Shown here piece after piece: positions 7,700-15,591 of a DNA stretch of 17,133 bases. Each line of letters starts with the position of its first letter. The first letter of the stretch is position 1. Under the pieces are notes generated by a model. That model saw nothing but the letters and a program-made list of their open reading frames with translations. It searched no databases and was not told the DNA's origin. Both the position numbers and the translations under genes were made by a program. The stretch spans positions 1 to 17,133 of the forward strand of contig CAJURF010000077.1 of assembly GCA_910588825.1 (NCBI GenBank), read 5' to 3'. Source of the DNA: an uncultured Lachnospiraceae bacterium (lineage in GTDB: Bacteria; Bacillota; Clostridia; Lachnospirales; Lachnospiraceae).

Positions 7700-8056
7700 A
7701 TGAAGGCCAGAACGCTTTTATCCGAATTAGGGATACATGCAACATTAAAGGGGTTCCGCTATCTCCAATATGCTCTGGAACTGTGCATGGAAAATGAAGA
7801 CTATCTCTTGTGGGTGTATAAATGGCTCTGTACAGATGTGGCCGCTCATTTCCATACCACACAAAATAATGTAGAACATTGTATGCGCACAGCAATCGCA
7901 AACTGTTGGCTCAAAGGCAACCGCCAGCTTTTAATCGAGCTGGCCGGCTATGAACTCAAAAAGACCCCATCCAACGGTGAATTTATCGATATTCTGTATC
8001 ATCACCTTAAATTTTCGGAAAAAGCAGAAATGAAAAAAGTTTTTCCCAAAATATAA
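7700..8056 (+). CDS. Stand-alone Spo0A C-terminal-domain (DNA-binding) protein
   Basis: The 118-residue product aligns end to end with the DNA-binding domain of the sporulation master regulator Spo0A. LLSELGIHATLKGFRYL matches the IHEIGVPAHIKGYLYL region of Spo0A, and FHTTQNNVEHCMRTAIANCW matches its helix-turn-helix FNTTASRVERAIRHAIEVAW. A later SNGEFIDIL matches TNSEFIAMV. There is no receiver domain, hence no phosphorylation site, so the usual phosphorelay cannot control it directly. Within the recognition helix, two arginines said to contact bases in Spo0A (211 and 214) are Asn57 and His60 here, while the glutamate between them is kept (Glu59), so its site preference may differ. The start ATG at 7700 follows AAGGAGGG at normal spacing. 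It is monocistronic. It may modulate or antagonise Spo0A targets; that role is inference. The region reads more A+T-rich than pyrG by eye. Confidence 0.85.
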   Translation: MKARTLLSELGIHATLKGFRYLQYALELCMENEDYLLWVYKWLCTDVAAHFHTTQNNVEHCMRTAIANCWLKGNRQLLIELAGYELKKTPSNGEFIDILYHHLKFSEKAEMKKVFPKI

Positions 8057-8099
8057 TCCTGAAAACAGCCAGCCATATATTGCCAAAACAGTTAAGTAT

Positions 8100-8137
8100 C
8101 GCAGCTATGCAAAATCTCATGTGCTGCGGTCTTTTAT
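8100..8137 (+). terminator. Probable intrinsic terminator after the Spo0A-domain gene
   Basis: CGCAGC (8100-8105) pairs with GCTGCG (8123-8128), with an extra ATG/CAT pairing inside the loop. The stem is followed by a T-rich run, TCTTTTATT. It lies 44 bp after the stop codon. It has no T-tract in the opposite sense, so it does not serve argG, whose end shows only a weak CCGG hairpin near 8154-8170. Confidence 0.5.
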
Positions 8138-8184
8138 TGCTTGACAATATATTCCGGCTGGCCGGGAAAAACAAAAACTTTCCT

Positions 8185-9414
8185 TTATTTTTTATCCCGC
8201 TCTAAGGAAGCCATCTTCATAGCACGTACTTTCAAAGGCAGGCCAAACAAAGTGATGAACCCATCTGCATCATGATGATCATACATGTCCCCAGTGGTAA
8301 ATGATGCAAGATCTTCGCTGTACAGACTGTACGGCGATGTGGTTCCCGCCTTGATAATATTACCTTTATACAGCTTGAACTTTACTTCACCAGTTACATA
8401 TTCCTGGGTGGACTCCACAAAAGCCTGTACAGCTTCTCTGAGCGGGGTAAACCATTTTCCCTCATAGACAATCTGGGCCAATTTATTGCCCATATCTTTT
8501 TTCGTCTCCATGGTTGCCCGATCCAGCACCAGTTCCTCCAGCTGGTCATGAGCTTCCATCAGAATAGTCCCGCCGGGAGTCTCATAAACACCCCGGGATT
8601 TCATACCCACTACCCGGTTTTCCACAATATCTACAATGCCGATGCCGTGTTTACCGCCCAGCTGGTTCAATTCAGTAATGATTTCAGAAACTTTCATCTT
8701 TTTGCCGTTTAAACTCACCGGAATCCCTTTTTCAAAAGTCATAGACACATATTCCGGCTCATCGGGGGCTTTTTCCGGGGTAACGCCAAGCACCAGAAGA
8801 TGTTCGTAATTAGGCTCATTGGAAGGCTCCTCCAGCTCCAGTCCTTCATGGCTGATATGCCAAAGGTTCCTGTCACGGCTGTAACTGGAATCTGCGGAAA
8901 AAGGCAGGTCAATGCCGTGTTTTCTGCAATACTCAATCTCATCCTCCCTGGACTGCATGGTCCACACGTCAGTCATACGCCAGGGGGCAATGATTTTCAA
9001 TTCCGGCGCAAGTGCCTTAATTCCCAGTTCAAAACGAATCTGGTCGTTTCCCTTCCCTGTGGCGCCATGACAGATTGCCGCTGCCCCCTCTTTGCGTGCG
9101 ATCTCCACCAGCTTTTTCGCAATCGCCGGACGGGCCATAGAAGTTCCCAGCAGATATTTATTTTCATATACTGCGCCAGCCTGCACACAGGGCATAATAT
9201 ATTCTTCACAGAATTCATCGATGATATTCTCAATATACAATTTAGACGCGCCGGAAAGTTTTGCCCGCTCTTCCAATCCGTCCAGTTCCTCTGCCTGCCC
9301 GCAGTCAATACAGCAGCAGATTACTTCATAATCAAATGTTTCTTTCAGCCATGGAATGATGGCTGTGGTATCCAAACCGCCAGAATATGCCAGTACTACT
9401 TTTTCTTTTGCCAT
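8185..9414 (-). CDS. argG: Argininosuccinate synthase
   Basis: ArgG joins citrulline and aspartate with ATP to argininosuccinate, the penultimate step of arginine synthesis, in the cytosol. The start is ATG 9414, after AGGAGG (9421-9426) with 6-base spacing; the frame is open 54 bp further upstream, but that extension matches nothing. The product is 409 residues, normal for the family. Seen: the PP-loop AYSGGLDTT (8-16), CHGATGKGNDQIRFE (the ATP/citrulline-binding segment, roughly 115-130), SYSRDRNLWHIS, and GVYETPGGTIL near residue 280. It is divergent from argC and shares its control region; argH, the next enzyme, is not in the window. Confidence 0.98.
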   Translation of the reverse strand: MAKEKVVLAYSGGLDTTAIIPWLKETFDYEVICCCIDCGQAEELDGLEERAKLSGASKLYIENIIDEFCEEYIMPCVQAGAVYENKYLLGTSMARPAIAKKLVEIARKEGAAAICHGATGKGNDQIRFELGIKALAPELKIIAPWRMTDVWTMQSREDEIEYCRKHGIDLPFSADSSYSRDRNLWHISHEGLELEEPSNEPNYEHLLVLGVTPEKAPDEPEYVSMTFEKGIPVSLNGKKMKVSEIITELNQLGGKHGIGIVDIVENRVVGMKSRGVYETPGGTILMEAHDQLEELVLDRATMETKKDMGNKLAQIVYEGKWFTPLREAVQAFVESTQEYVTGEVKFKLYKGNIIKAGTTSPYSLYSEDLASFTTGDMYDHHDADGFITLFGLPLKVRAMKMASLERDKK

Positions 9415-9459
9415 TTTGTGCCTCCTCTTGTTATAAAAAATCCATTTTTGTACTGGTAA

Positions 9460-9488
9460 AGTATACACCTGTTTCGAAAAATATGCAA
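9460..9488 (-). promoter_or_regulatory. argG promoter
   Basis: On the minus strand the -35 is TTGCAT (9483-9488), the spacer is exactly 17 bp, and the -10 is TATACT (9460-9465). Transcription should start near 9453, giving a leader of about 40 nt with the AGGAGG ribosome site. The argC promoter on the other strand has the same TTGCAT -35. Confidence 0.7.
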
Positions 9489-9507
9489 TAGAAAAAAGAA
9501 AATGCCT

Positions 9508-9570
9508 TCATTTATGAATATTCTTTGAATATTTCTTGCATATTATTCAATAAATATGTATAATTATGCA
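9508..9570 (+). promoter_or_regulatory. argC promoter with ARG-box-like operator (ArgR/AhrC site)
   Basis: The argC promoter is TTGCAT (9536-9541), 17 bp, TATAAT (9559-9564). Over the -10 lies TGTATAATTATGCA (9557-9570), which matches the ARG-box form TGAATWWWWATTCA at 12 of 14 positions with symmetric mismatches. Upstream are further palindromic elements: TTCATTTATGAA (9508-9519), then TGAATATT repeated in 11-bp phase (9515-9533). This is the layout expected for arginine-dependent repression by a hexameric ArgR/AhrC repressor. Which palindromes are real boxes is inference. Confidence 0.55.
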
Positions 9571-9671
9571 TAAAGTATGGTGGATTTTCATCTTTACGGA
9601 TTGAGCAAAATATTATATGATGTTTAATGTTTCATTATTGAGCATGGAAAGAAAGGATTGGTATCAAACTT

Positions 9672-10721
9672 ATGATAAAAGCAGGAATCATCGGTGCTAC
9701 CGGCTATGCCGGAGCCGAACTGGCCAGACTTCTGGCGAACCACAGGGAAGCAGAAGTAATCTGGTATGGTTCCCACAGCTATGTGGGCCAGGAATATACA
9801 CAGATTTACCAAAACATGTATGAAATCGCAGACAGCACCTGCCTGGATGACAATATGGCAGAAGTGGCCAGACAGGCGGACATTATATTCACAGCCACCC
9901 CTCAGGGACTGTGCGCATCTCTGATTCAGGAAGATATTCTATCCGGCACAAAGGTCATTGACCTAAGTGCAGATTTCCGTATCAAAGATGTGAAAAAGTA
10001 TGAAGCCTGGTACAGTATTCAGCACCCGGCGCCGCAGTTCATTGACGAAGCTGTATATGGGCTATGTGAAATCAATCGGGACCAGATTCGAAACGCAAGG
10101 CTCATAGCCAATCCCGGCTGCTACCCCACCTGCTCTATCCTGAGCATCTATCCCCTCCTGAAAGAAGGATTTCTTGACCCTTCCACCATCATCATAGATG
10201 CCAAATCCGGCGTATCCGGTGCAGGCCGGGGTGCAAAAACCGATAACCTGTTCTGCGAGGTCAACGAGAACATCAAGGCATACGGCGCAGCCACCCACCG
10301 CCACACACCGGAAATTGAGGATCAGCTCAGCATTGCAGCCGGGGAAGACCTGGTCATCAGCTTCACCCCTCATCTGGTTCCCATGAACCGGGGAATTCTG
10401 GTGACAGCCTATGCCTCTTTGACAAAAGAACACGAAAATGCGGACTATGCCCAGCTCCGGGAAATTTATGACCATTATTATCAAAAAGAAACCTTCGTCA
10501 GAGTTTTGGAAAAAGACGTGTACCCCCAGACCCGCTGGGTAAGAGGCTCAAACTATGTGGACGTAAACTTCCAGATTGACCCCAGAACCCACAGGATAAT
10601 ACTGATGGGCGCCATGGACAATCTGATAAAAGGAGCAGCAGGCCAGGCCGTGCAGAATATGAATCTGATGTTCGGATTGGACGAGAGAACAGGGCTGGAA
10701 TCCATCCCTCTGTTCCCCTAA
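9672..10721 (+). CDS. argC: N-acetyl-gamma-glutamyl-phosphate reductase
   Basis: ArgC reduces N-acetylglutamyl phosphate to the semialdehyde with NADPH, the third step towards ornithine. The product has 349 residues, typical for the family. The N-terminal nucleotide-binding motif GIIGATGYAGAEL spans 5-17. The catalytic Cys150 lies in NPGCYPT, and HRHTPEI near residue 210 holds the expected histidine. The ATG at 9672 is preceded by AAAGGA at a rather long spacing (about 14 bases), so initiation may be weak. It is the first gene of argC-argJ-argB-argD; argJ begins 45 bp downstream. Confidence 0.97.
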   Translation: MIKAGIIGATGYAGAELARLLANHREAEVIWYGSHSYVGQEYTQIYQNMYEIADSTCLDDNMAEVARQADIIFTATPQGLCASLIQEDILSGTKVIDLSADFRIKDVKKYEAWYSIQHPAPQFIDEAVYGLCEINRDQIRNARLIANPGCYPTCSILSIYPLLKEGFLDPSTIIIDAKSGVSGAGRGAKTDNLFCEVNENIKAYGAATHRHTPEIEDQLSIAAGEDLVISFTPHLVPMNRGILVTAYASLTKEHENADYAQLREIYDHYYQKETFVRVLEKDVYPQTRWVRGSNYVDVNFQIDPRTHRIILMGAMDNLIKGAAGQAVQNMNLMFGLDERTGLESIPLFP

Positions 10722-10766
10722 AGCGTGCCCTAAAAATCATACACATATGAAAGGAGCATGAAAATT

Positions 10767-11996
10767 ATGCAAAATCAACTGATTGACGGCGGTGTCACAG
10801 CGCCAAAGGGATTCCTGGCAGCCTCCACAGCCGCGGGAATCAAAAAAAACGGTGGGAAAGATATGGCCATGCTGTACAGCACCTGCACCTGCCGGGCCGC
10901 AGGGACATTTACCACCAATGTGGTGAAGGCAGCACCTGTATTATGGGACCAGGAACTGGTATCCAGACAGTTCGGTGTCCAGGCTCTGGTGTGCAACAGC
11001 GGAATCGCCAATGCCTGCACCGGGGCAGAGGGCATGGATGCCTGCCGGGAAACCGCCCTGGAAGCGGCACAGGCATTGAAAATCCCCACGGACTCTGTTC
11101 TGGTGGCTTCCACAGGTGTCATCGGACAGCCTCTGCCTATGGACTGTATCAAAACGGGCATCCATCAGATGGCAGACACATTATCAGACAGCAGAGAAGC
11201 CTCCCGGATGGCGGCTCAGGCGATTATGACCACCGATACTGTGAAGAAAGAAGCCGCTGTCTCCATCATTCTGGGAGGAAAAACGGTACACATTGGGGGC
11301 ATGTGCAAAGGCTCCGGCATGATCCACCCTAATATGTGCACCATGCTCAGCTTCGTCACCACAGATGCCTGTATCTCTGGCGAACTGCTGCAGAAAGCCT
11401 TATCCCTCGCTGTTGAGGACACATATAATATGATTTCCGTAGATGGGGATACCTCCACCAATGACACAGTACTGCTTCTGTCCAGCGGTCTGGCAGAAAA
11501 TCCAGAAATCACAGAAGAAAATCAGGATTACCAGACATTTCTGGAAGCGCTTCTCTTTGTGAATGAAACCCTGGCCAAATCCATTGCCGCCGACGGAGAA
11601 GGCTGTACCGCCTTATTCGAAGTAACAGTCAAAGGCGCAGCCCAAAAGCAGCAGGCGGCTGTACTGGCAAGGTCTGTGGTATCCTCCAGCCTGACCAAAG
11701 CGGCCTTGTACGGCCACGACGCCAACTGGGGACGAATTCTCTGTGCCATGGGATACTCCGGCGCAGACTTTGACCCGGACCAAGTAGATTTGTTCATCGA
11801 AAGCGCTGCTGGAAAACTCCAGCTGACAGAAAATGGAAGAGCGCTTCCCTACAGCGAGGAAACAGCCACCCGGATTTTATCCGAGAAAACCGTGACAGCT
11901 GTGGCAGACCTGAAGCAGGGGAATGCACACGCCACCGCCTGGGGCTGCGACCTGACTCACAAATACGTGGATATCAATGCGGACTACCGCTCATAG
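10767..11996 (+). CDS. argJ: Bifunctional glutamate N-acetyltransferase / ornithine acetyltransferase ArgJ
   Basis: ArgJ moves the acetyl group from N-acetylornithine to glutamate, closing the acetyl cycle, and in bifunctional forms can also use acetyl-CoA. The precursor cleaves itself before a threonine that becomes the N-terminal nucleophile of the beta chain. That site is visible as KGSGMIHPNM-C-TML, so cleavage would fall between Cys191 and Thr192; many family members have Ala before the Thr. The C-terminal GHDANWGRI block is present. The start ATG at 10767 is preferred over ATG 10758, because AAGGAG (10751-10756) almost touches the latter. At 409 residues its length is normal. Whether it is mono- or bifunctional cannot be read from the sequence. 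Confidence 0.96.
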   Translation: MQNQLIDGGVTAPKGFLAASTAAGIKKNGGKDMAMLYSTCTCRAAGTFTTNVVKAAPVLWDQELVSRQFGVQALVCNSGIANACTGAEGMDACRETALEAAQALKIPTDSVLVASTGVIGQPLPMDCIKTGIHQMADTLSDSREASRMAAQAIMTTDTVKKEAAVSIILGGKTVHIGGMCKGSGMIHPNMCTMLSFVTTDACISGELLQKALSLAVEDTYNMISVDGDTSTNDTVLLLSSGLAENPEITEENQDYQTFLEALLFVNETLAKSIAADGEGCTALFEVTVKGAAQKQQAAVLARSVVSSSLTKAALYGHDANWGRILCAMGYSGADFDPDQVDLFIESAAGKLQLTENGRALPYSEETATRILSEKTVTAVADLKQGNAHATAWGCDLTHKYVDINADYRS

Positions 11997-12015
11997 ACTA
12001 GGAGGAACGATTCAG

Positions 12016-12921
12016 ATGGTCAACCAAAAATATCTGGACAAGGCTGAAGTGCTCATCGAGGCACTGCCATATATTCAGCGTTTCAACAGAAAAATTGTAG
12101 TTGTAAAATACGGCGGAAGCGCCATGGTAGATGAAGAATTAAAGAAAAATGTCATCGAAGACGTGGTTCTTTTAAAACTGGTGGGTTTCAAACCCATTAT
12201 CGTCCATGGCGGCGGAAAAGAAATCAACCGCTGGGTAGAAAAGGTGGGAATGGAACCCAGATTTGTCAACGGTCTGCGGGTAACTGACACAGATACTATG
12301 GAACTGGCAGAAATGGTTCTTGGAAAAGTGAACAAAGAGCTGGTATCCCTGGTACAGTCACTGGGTGTCAAAGCCGTGGGAATCAGCGGCAAAGACGGGG
12401 GCCTGCTCCATGTGGACAAAAAGCTGTCTGACGGCCAGGACATCGGCTTCGTGGGAGAGATCAACAAAGTGACCCCCAAACTCCTGGAAGATCTGCTGGA
12501 AAAAGACTTTCTGCCCATTGTGTGCCCCATCGGCATGGACCAGGACTGCCATACCTATAATATCAATGCCGATGATGCCGCCTGTGCCATCGCATCGGCG
12601 ATGAATGCGGAGAAGCTGGCATTTCTCACAGATATGGAAGGGGTATACCGGGACCCCAAGGACCCCAAAACCCTGATTTCCGAACTGCGGGTGCAGGAGG
12701 CAAGACAGCTGATCACTCAGGGCAACGTGGGCGGAGGGATGATTCCCAAGCTGAACAACTGCATCCACGCCATTCAGGAGGGTGTCAACCGGGTACATAT
12801 TCTGGACGGGCGGATCCCACACAGCCTCCTTCTGGAAATATTCACCAACAAAGGTATCGGCACAGCCATTTTACGGGAAGACGAGGAGAGATATTACCAT
12901 GAAAACGAATCCGTGCATTGA
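12016..12921 (+). CDS. argB: N-acetylglutamate kinase
   Basis: ArgB phosphorylates N-acetylglutamate, the second step of ornithine synthesis. The start is ATG 12016, after AGGAGG (12000-12005); the longer open frame overlaps the end of argJ and adds residues absent from the family. The product has 301 residues. Seen: the amino-acid-kinase motif VVKYGGSAM with Lys31, the GGG loop in IVHGGGKEI (62-70), the GKDGGLL segment, and the C-terminal HILDGRIPHSLLLEIFTNKGIGT. Residues 6-22 form an extra N-terminal helix of the type found in arginine-inhibited hexameric kinases. This fits with ArgJ recycling, where the kinase is the step that arginine restrains. Feedback inhibition is inferred. Confidence 0.97.
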   Translation: MVNQKYLDKAEVLIEALPYIQRFNRKIVVVKYGGSAMVDEELKKNVIEDVVLLKLVGFKPIIVHGGGKEINRWVEKVGMEPRFVNGLRVTDTDTMELAEMVLGKVNKELVSLVQSLGVKAVGISGKDGGLLHVDKKLSDGQDIGFVGEINKVTPKLLEDLLEKDFLPIVCPIGMDQDCHTYNINADDAACAIASAMNAEKLAFLTDMEGVYRDPKDPKTLISELRVQEARQLITQGNVGGGMIPKLNNCIHAIQEGVNRVHILDGRIPHSLLLEIFTNKGIGTAILREDEERYYHENESVH

Positions 12922-14095
12922 ACAATCAGAACAAAATATCCTGCACACATACAACCGGTTTCCTGTAGTTTTTGAAAAAGGAGACGGTGTGTATTTATAT
13001 GACGTGGAGGGCAGGAAGTACCTGGATTTTGCGGCAGGAATCGCCGTAAATGCCCTGGGTTACAACCATCCTTCCTTTACCAGAGCCCTCCAGGAACAGT
13101 CCCAGAAATTGATACATATTTCCAACCTGTATTATAATGTCCCTATGATAGAGGCCGGCAGCCGGATACTGGGTATCAGCGGCATGGATAAAGTATTTTT
13201 TACGAACAGTGGAACAGAGGCCATTGAAGGCGCATTGAAAGCCGCAAAAAAGTACGCCTCCAGCCGGGACGGCCGCGCAGGCCACAGCATCATCGCTATG
13301 AACCACTCTTTTCACGGCAGGTCTGTGGGAGCCCTGTCCGTTACCGGCACACCTGCTTACCGGGAACCATTTGAGCCTCTCATGAGCGGTGTAAAATTCG
13401 CCGATTTTAACGATTTTGACAGCGTCATAGCCCTTATGGATGATTCTGTCTGTGCCATCATCGTCGAGCCCATACAGGGTGAAGGAGGCATCTATCCTGC
13501 GTCCCCGGAATTTTTACAAAACCTTCGTAAGCTCTGTGATGAAAAAGATATCCTGCTGATCTTCGATGAAATTCAATGTGGTATGGGAAGAACCGGCTAT
13601 TATTTTGCCTGGCAGGAATACGGTGTAAAGCCAGATATTATGACCTGTGCAAAGGCTCTGGGCTGCGGCTTCCCGGTGGGTGCGTTCCTTCTGAACGCCA
13701 AAGCCGCGTCCAGTTCTTTAGTACCAGGAGACCACGGCTCCACCTATGGCGGAAACCCCCTGGCCTGTGCTGCAGTCAGCCAGGTAATTGATATCTTTGA
13801 ACAGGAAAATCTCACCGGACACGTACGTGAATTGACACCATACCTGGAAGAACAGCTGGACAAGCTGGCAGAAAGTTTTCCTTTTATAAAAGCCCGCAGA
13901 GGAAAAGGGTTCATGCAGGGGCTGGTATTGGAGGATATCCCCGTTGGACAGATAATCAGCCGCGCCCTGGAAAACCAGCTGCTGGTGATCTCTGCAGGAG
14001 GAAATGTTCTGCGTCTGGTTCCACCTCTGGTTATCGAAAAAGAACAGATTGACGAAATGGCAGAAAAGCTGAGAGACAGTTTAGCGGGTAACTAA
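12899..14095 (+). CDS. argD: Acetylornithine aminotransferase
   Basis: ArgD is a pyridoxal-phosphate enzyme that converts N-acetylglutamate semialdehyde to N-acetylornithine with glutamate as amino donor. The start ATG at 12899 lies 23 bp inside argB, after GAGGAG; it gives 398 residues, the normal length, and suggests coupled translation. Class III aminotransferase marks: FTNSGTEAIEGALK (101-114), EPIQGEGGIYP (190-200), the cofactor-binding Asp223 in IFDEIQCGMGRTG, and the Schiff-base Lys252 in TCAKALGCGFPVGAF. It is the last gene of the arg operon and is followed by a strong terminator. Confidence 0.97.
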   Translation: MKTNPCIEQSEQNILHTYNRFPVVFEKGDGVYLYDVEGRKYLDFAAGIAVNALGYNHPSFTRALQEQSQKLIHISNLYYNVPMIEAGSRILGISGMDKVFFTNSGTEAIEGALKAAKKYASSRDGRAGHSIIAMNHSFHGRSVGALSVTGTPAYREPFEPLMSGVKFADFNDFDSVIALMDDSVCAIIVEPIQGEGGIYPASPEFLQNLRKLCDEKDILLIFDEIQCGMGRTGYYFAWQEYGVKPDIMTCAKALGCGFPVGAFLLNAKAASSSLVPGDHGSTYGGNPLACAAVSQVIDIFEQENLTGHVRELTPYLEEQLDKLAESFPFIKARRGKGFMQGLVLEDIPVGQIISRALENQLLVISAGGNVLRLVPPLVIEKEQIDEMAEKLRDSLAGN

Positions 14096-14100
14096 AAGAA

Positions 14101-14153
14101 AAAGAACCGCTGTGAAGAGATGTACCCTCTCCACAGCGGCTCTTTTTTCTTTT
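14101..14153. terminator. Bidirectional terminator between argD and the transglutaminase-like gene
   Basis: CCGCTGTG (14107-14114) pairs with CACAGCGG (14132-14139), and AGAG pairs with CTCT inside the stem. A T-rich run (14141-14150) follows on the plus strand. An A-rich run (14096-14106) precedes the stem and acts as the T-tract on the other strand. It lies between two convergent genes and should serve both; its right edge touches the stop of the minus-strand gene. Confidence 0.85.
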
Positions 14154-15378
14154 ACCTTTTTGCGCTTTTCTTTTTGGGAGTTATCTTAAAGTTCTTCTTC
14201 AATGTTCCTGAATATCTGCCTTTCCCAACAAAAATAATCGTAGCAGTGCCTTTCTTTCTATTATTTCTATAAGATACTTTATAATCTCTTCCATTTTTCA
14301 GCTTGACTTTGCCCATTTTCAAAACGGCCTTCTGAGTCTGCTTCCTGCCATTATATTTTTTATTTTTTATCCCTGAAACTTTGGCTGCAGCCAGATTGTA
14401 TATGGGGATACTGTTCGAAACTTTATAGGACTTCACAGTCATGGGATATGTACTCTGAAAAGAACTGGTCTGGTATTTTGCCTCCCGTACATGATCCGGA
14501 AACTCCGGGCTGTTCTTCAGAAAATACGTATAAGTCTTCTTTCCCGCATCCCAGGTACTGTCTACATTATAATAACGGTTCCCCAGTTTCACAATATTCC
14601 AGGCATGGGGCTCAGAGCGGGATTCCCCCGTAACCACCCTGGCGCGGAGTCCGGATTCCACGGCCATCCGGTAAAACAGGCTGGCATACCCCTGACATAC
14701 TGCTTTTTTCTTAAAAAGCGCATTATAGGCCGTAAATTTTCCAACGGAGCTGTCATTTAACCCTTCCTGATCATATGACACATTACTGCAGATATAGTTA
14801 TAAATGGTTCTGATCTTCCCGTAAGTGGTCATTCTTTCCACGCCCAGGGAAGACAGAATACTTTTCACCCTAGCAGTAACTTTCTGCTCCTGTGCTCTGG
14901 TAGATAAATAAGTTACCGAATAGGTAAGGGTATACCTTCCTGCCGCGAAATAAGAAACTTGAACCCTGTAACTTCCCACATGATAAACAATATAGTCACC
15001 TTCCCATCCAGAAGTCTTTCTACTCACGGCCACCGCATTCTCAAACACTGTAGAGGCAAGACTGCTGAGATTAGATATATTCGTCTGCACCCGCACAGTG
15101 ATCACTCCGGCCCGCTCCACCAGCTGGCTGCACATATAATCAGAAGCCTCTTTTAAAGATACATAATCTGAATTCCCGCTTCCCGCACGTCCCTCCTGCT
15201 GCCCTGGCTCCTCTGCTGGGCTTTCGATTCCCACCACTCCTTCATAGACTGGATTCACCCAGGTCTCTGAGATGTCTGAAACAATATTCTCCTGTGCGCC
15301 CGCAGCCAGCACCTCCCAGGAAAATCCATTCACCATCAGTATCGCAGCCAACAACCAGAATCCCATTTTCTTTGCCAT
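14152..15378 (-). CDS. Secreted transglutaminase-like cysteine protease/cell-surface protein
   Basis: The 408-residue product starts with a signal peptide (basic MAKK, hydrophobic 6-19, likely cleavage near VLA-AG at 25-26). Residues 27-75 are a low-complexity linker. A transglutaminase-like core spans about 180-280 with a full papain-like triad: Cys228 in AVCQGYA, His258 in EPHAWNIV and Asp273 in NVDSTWD. The last ~70 residues hold a small beta-type module (about 335-400: IKNKKYNGRKQTQ ... KNGRDYKVSYRNNRKKGTAT) of a kind common in Lachnospiraceae surface proteins, ending in a very basic tail, KKKSAKR. It is probably exported and held at the wall by charge; no LPxTG or membrane anchor is seen. 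Its substrate is unknown; it could be a peptidase rather than a cross-linker. The ATG at 15378 follows GAGGTGA. It is monocistronic. Confidence 0.88.
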   Translation of the reverse strand: MAKKMGFWLLAAILMVNGFSWEVLAAGAQENIVSDISETWVNPVYEGVVGIESPAEEPGQQEGRAGSGNSDYVSLKEASDYMCSQLVERAGVITVRVQTNISNLSSLASTVFENAVAVSRKTSGWEGDYIVYHVGSYRVQVSYFAAGRYTLTYSVTYLSTRAQEQKVTARVKSILSSLGVERMTTYGKIRTIYNYICSNVSYDQEGLNDSSVGKFTAYNALFKKKAVCQGYASLFYRMAVESGLRARVVTGESRSEPHAWNIVKLGNRYYNVDSTWDAGKKTYTYFLKNSPEFPDHVREAKYQTSSFQSTYPMTVKSYKVSNSIPIYNLAAAKVSGIKNKKYNGRKQTQKAVLKMGKVKLKNGRDYKVSYRNNRKKGTATIIFVGKGRYSGTLKKNFKITPKKKSAKR

Positions 15379-15425
15379 AACTGTTCACCTCAAATTGAAT
15401 TTGCCAAACAATTGTTCTTGTTTTC

Positions 15426-15454
15426 ATTTTATCATCATTTTCAGATTTAGTCAC
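15426..15454 (-). promoter_or_regulatory. Candidate promoter of the transglutaminase-like gene
   Basis: On the minus strand the -35 is GTGACT (15449-15454, four of six to TTGACA), the spacer is 17 bp, and the -10 is TAAAAT (15426-15431) with an extended TGA in front. The transcript would start near 15419, about 40 nt before the ATG. Confidence 0.5.
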
Positions 15455-15591
15455 GCCTTTTTTATACACCTTAACAGTTTATTCATATTTCATGCTACAC
15501 TGGTGTGGAATACATATAACAAGCCGCTTTTGTCATTTCAGTGAAATTCATATTTATTTCATTTTTTAAACACATTTTTCTCACATCTGAC

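Noticed and set aside
9617..9823. 68-codon plus-strand frame overlapping the start of argC
   Set aside because: No convincing ribosome site, and most of it is argC read in another frame; no leader-peptide features such as Arg codon runs or an attenuator.
15242..15469. 75-codon minus-strand frame at the 5' end of the transglutaminase-like gene
   Set aside because: It is an out-of-frame overlap with the signal-peptide region, starts within the promoter, has no ribosome site, and looks like a shadow.
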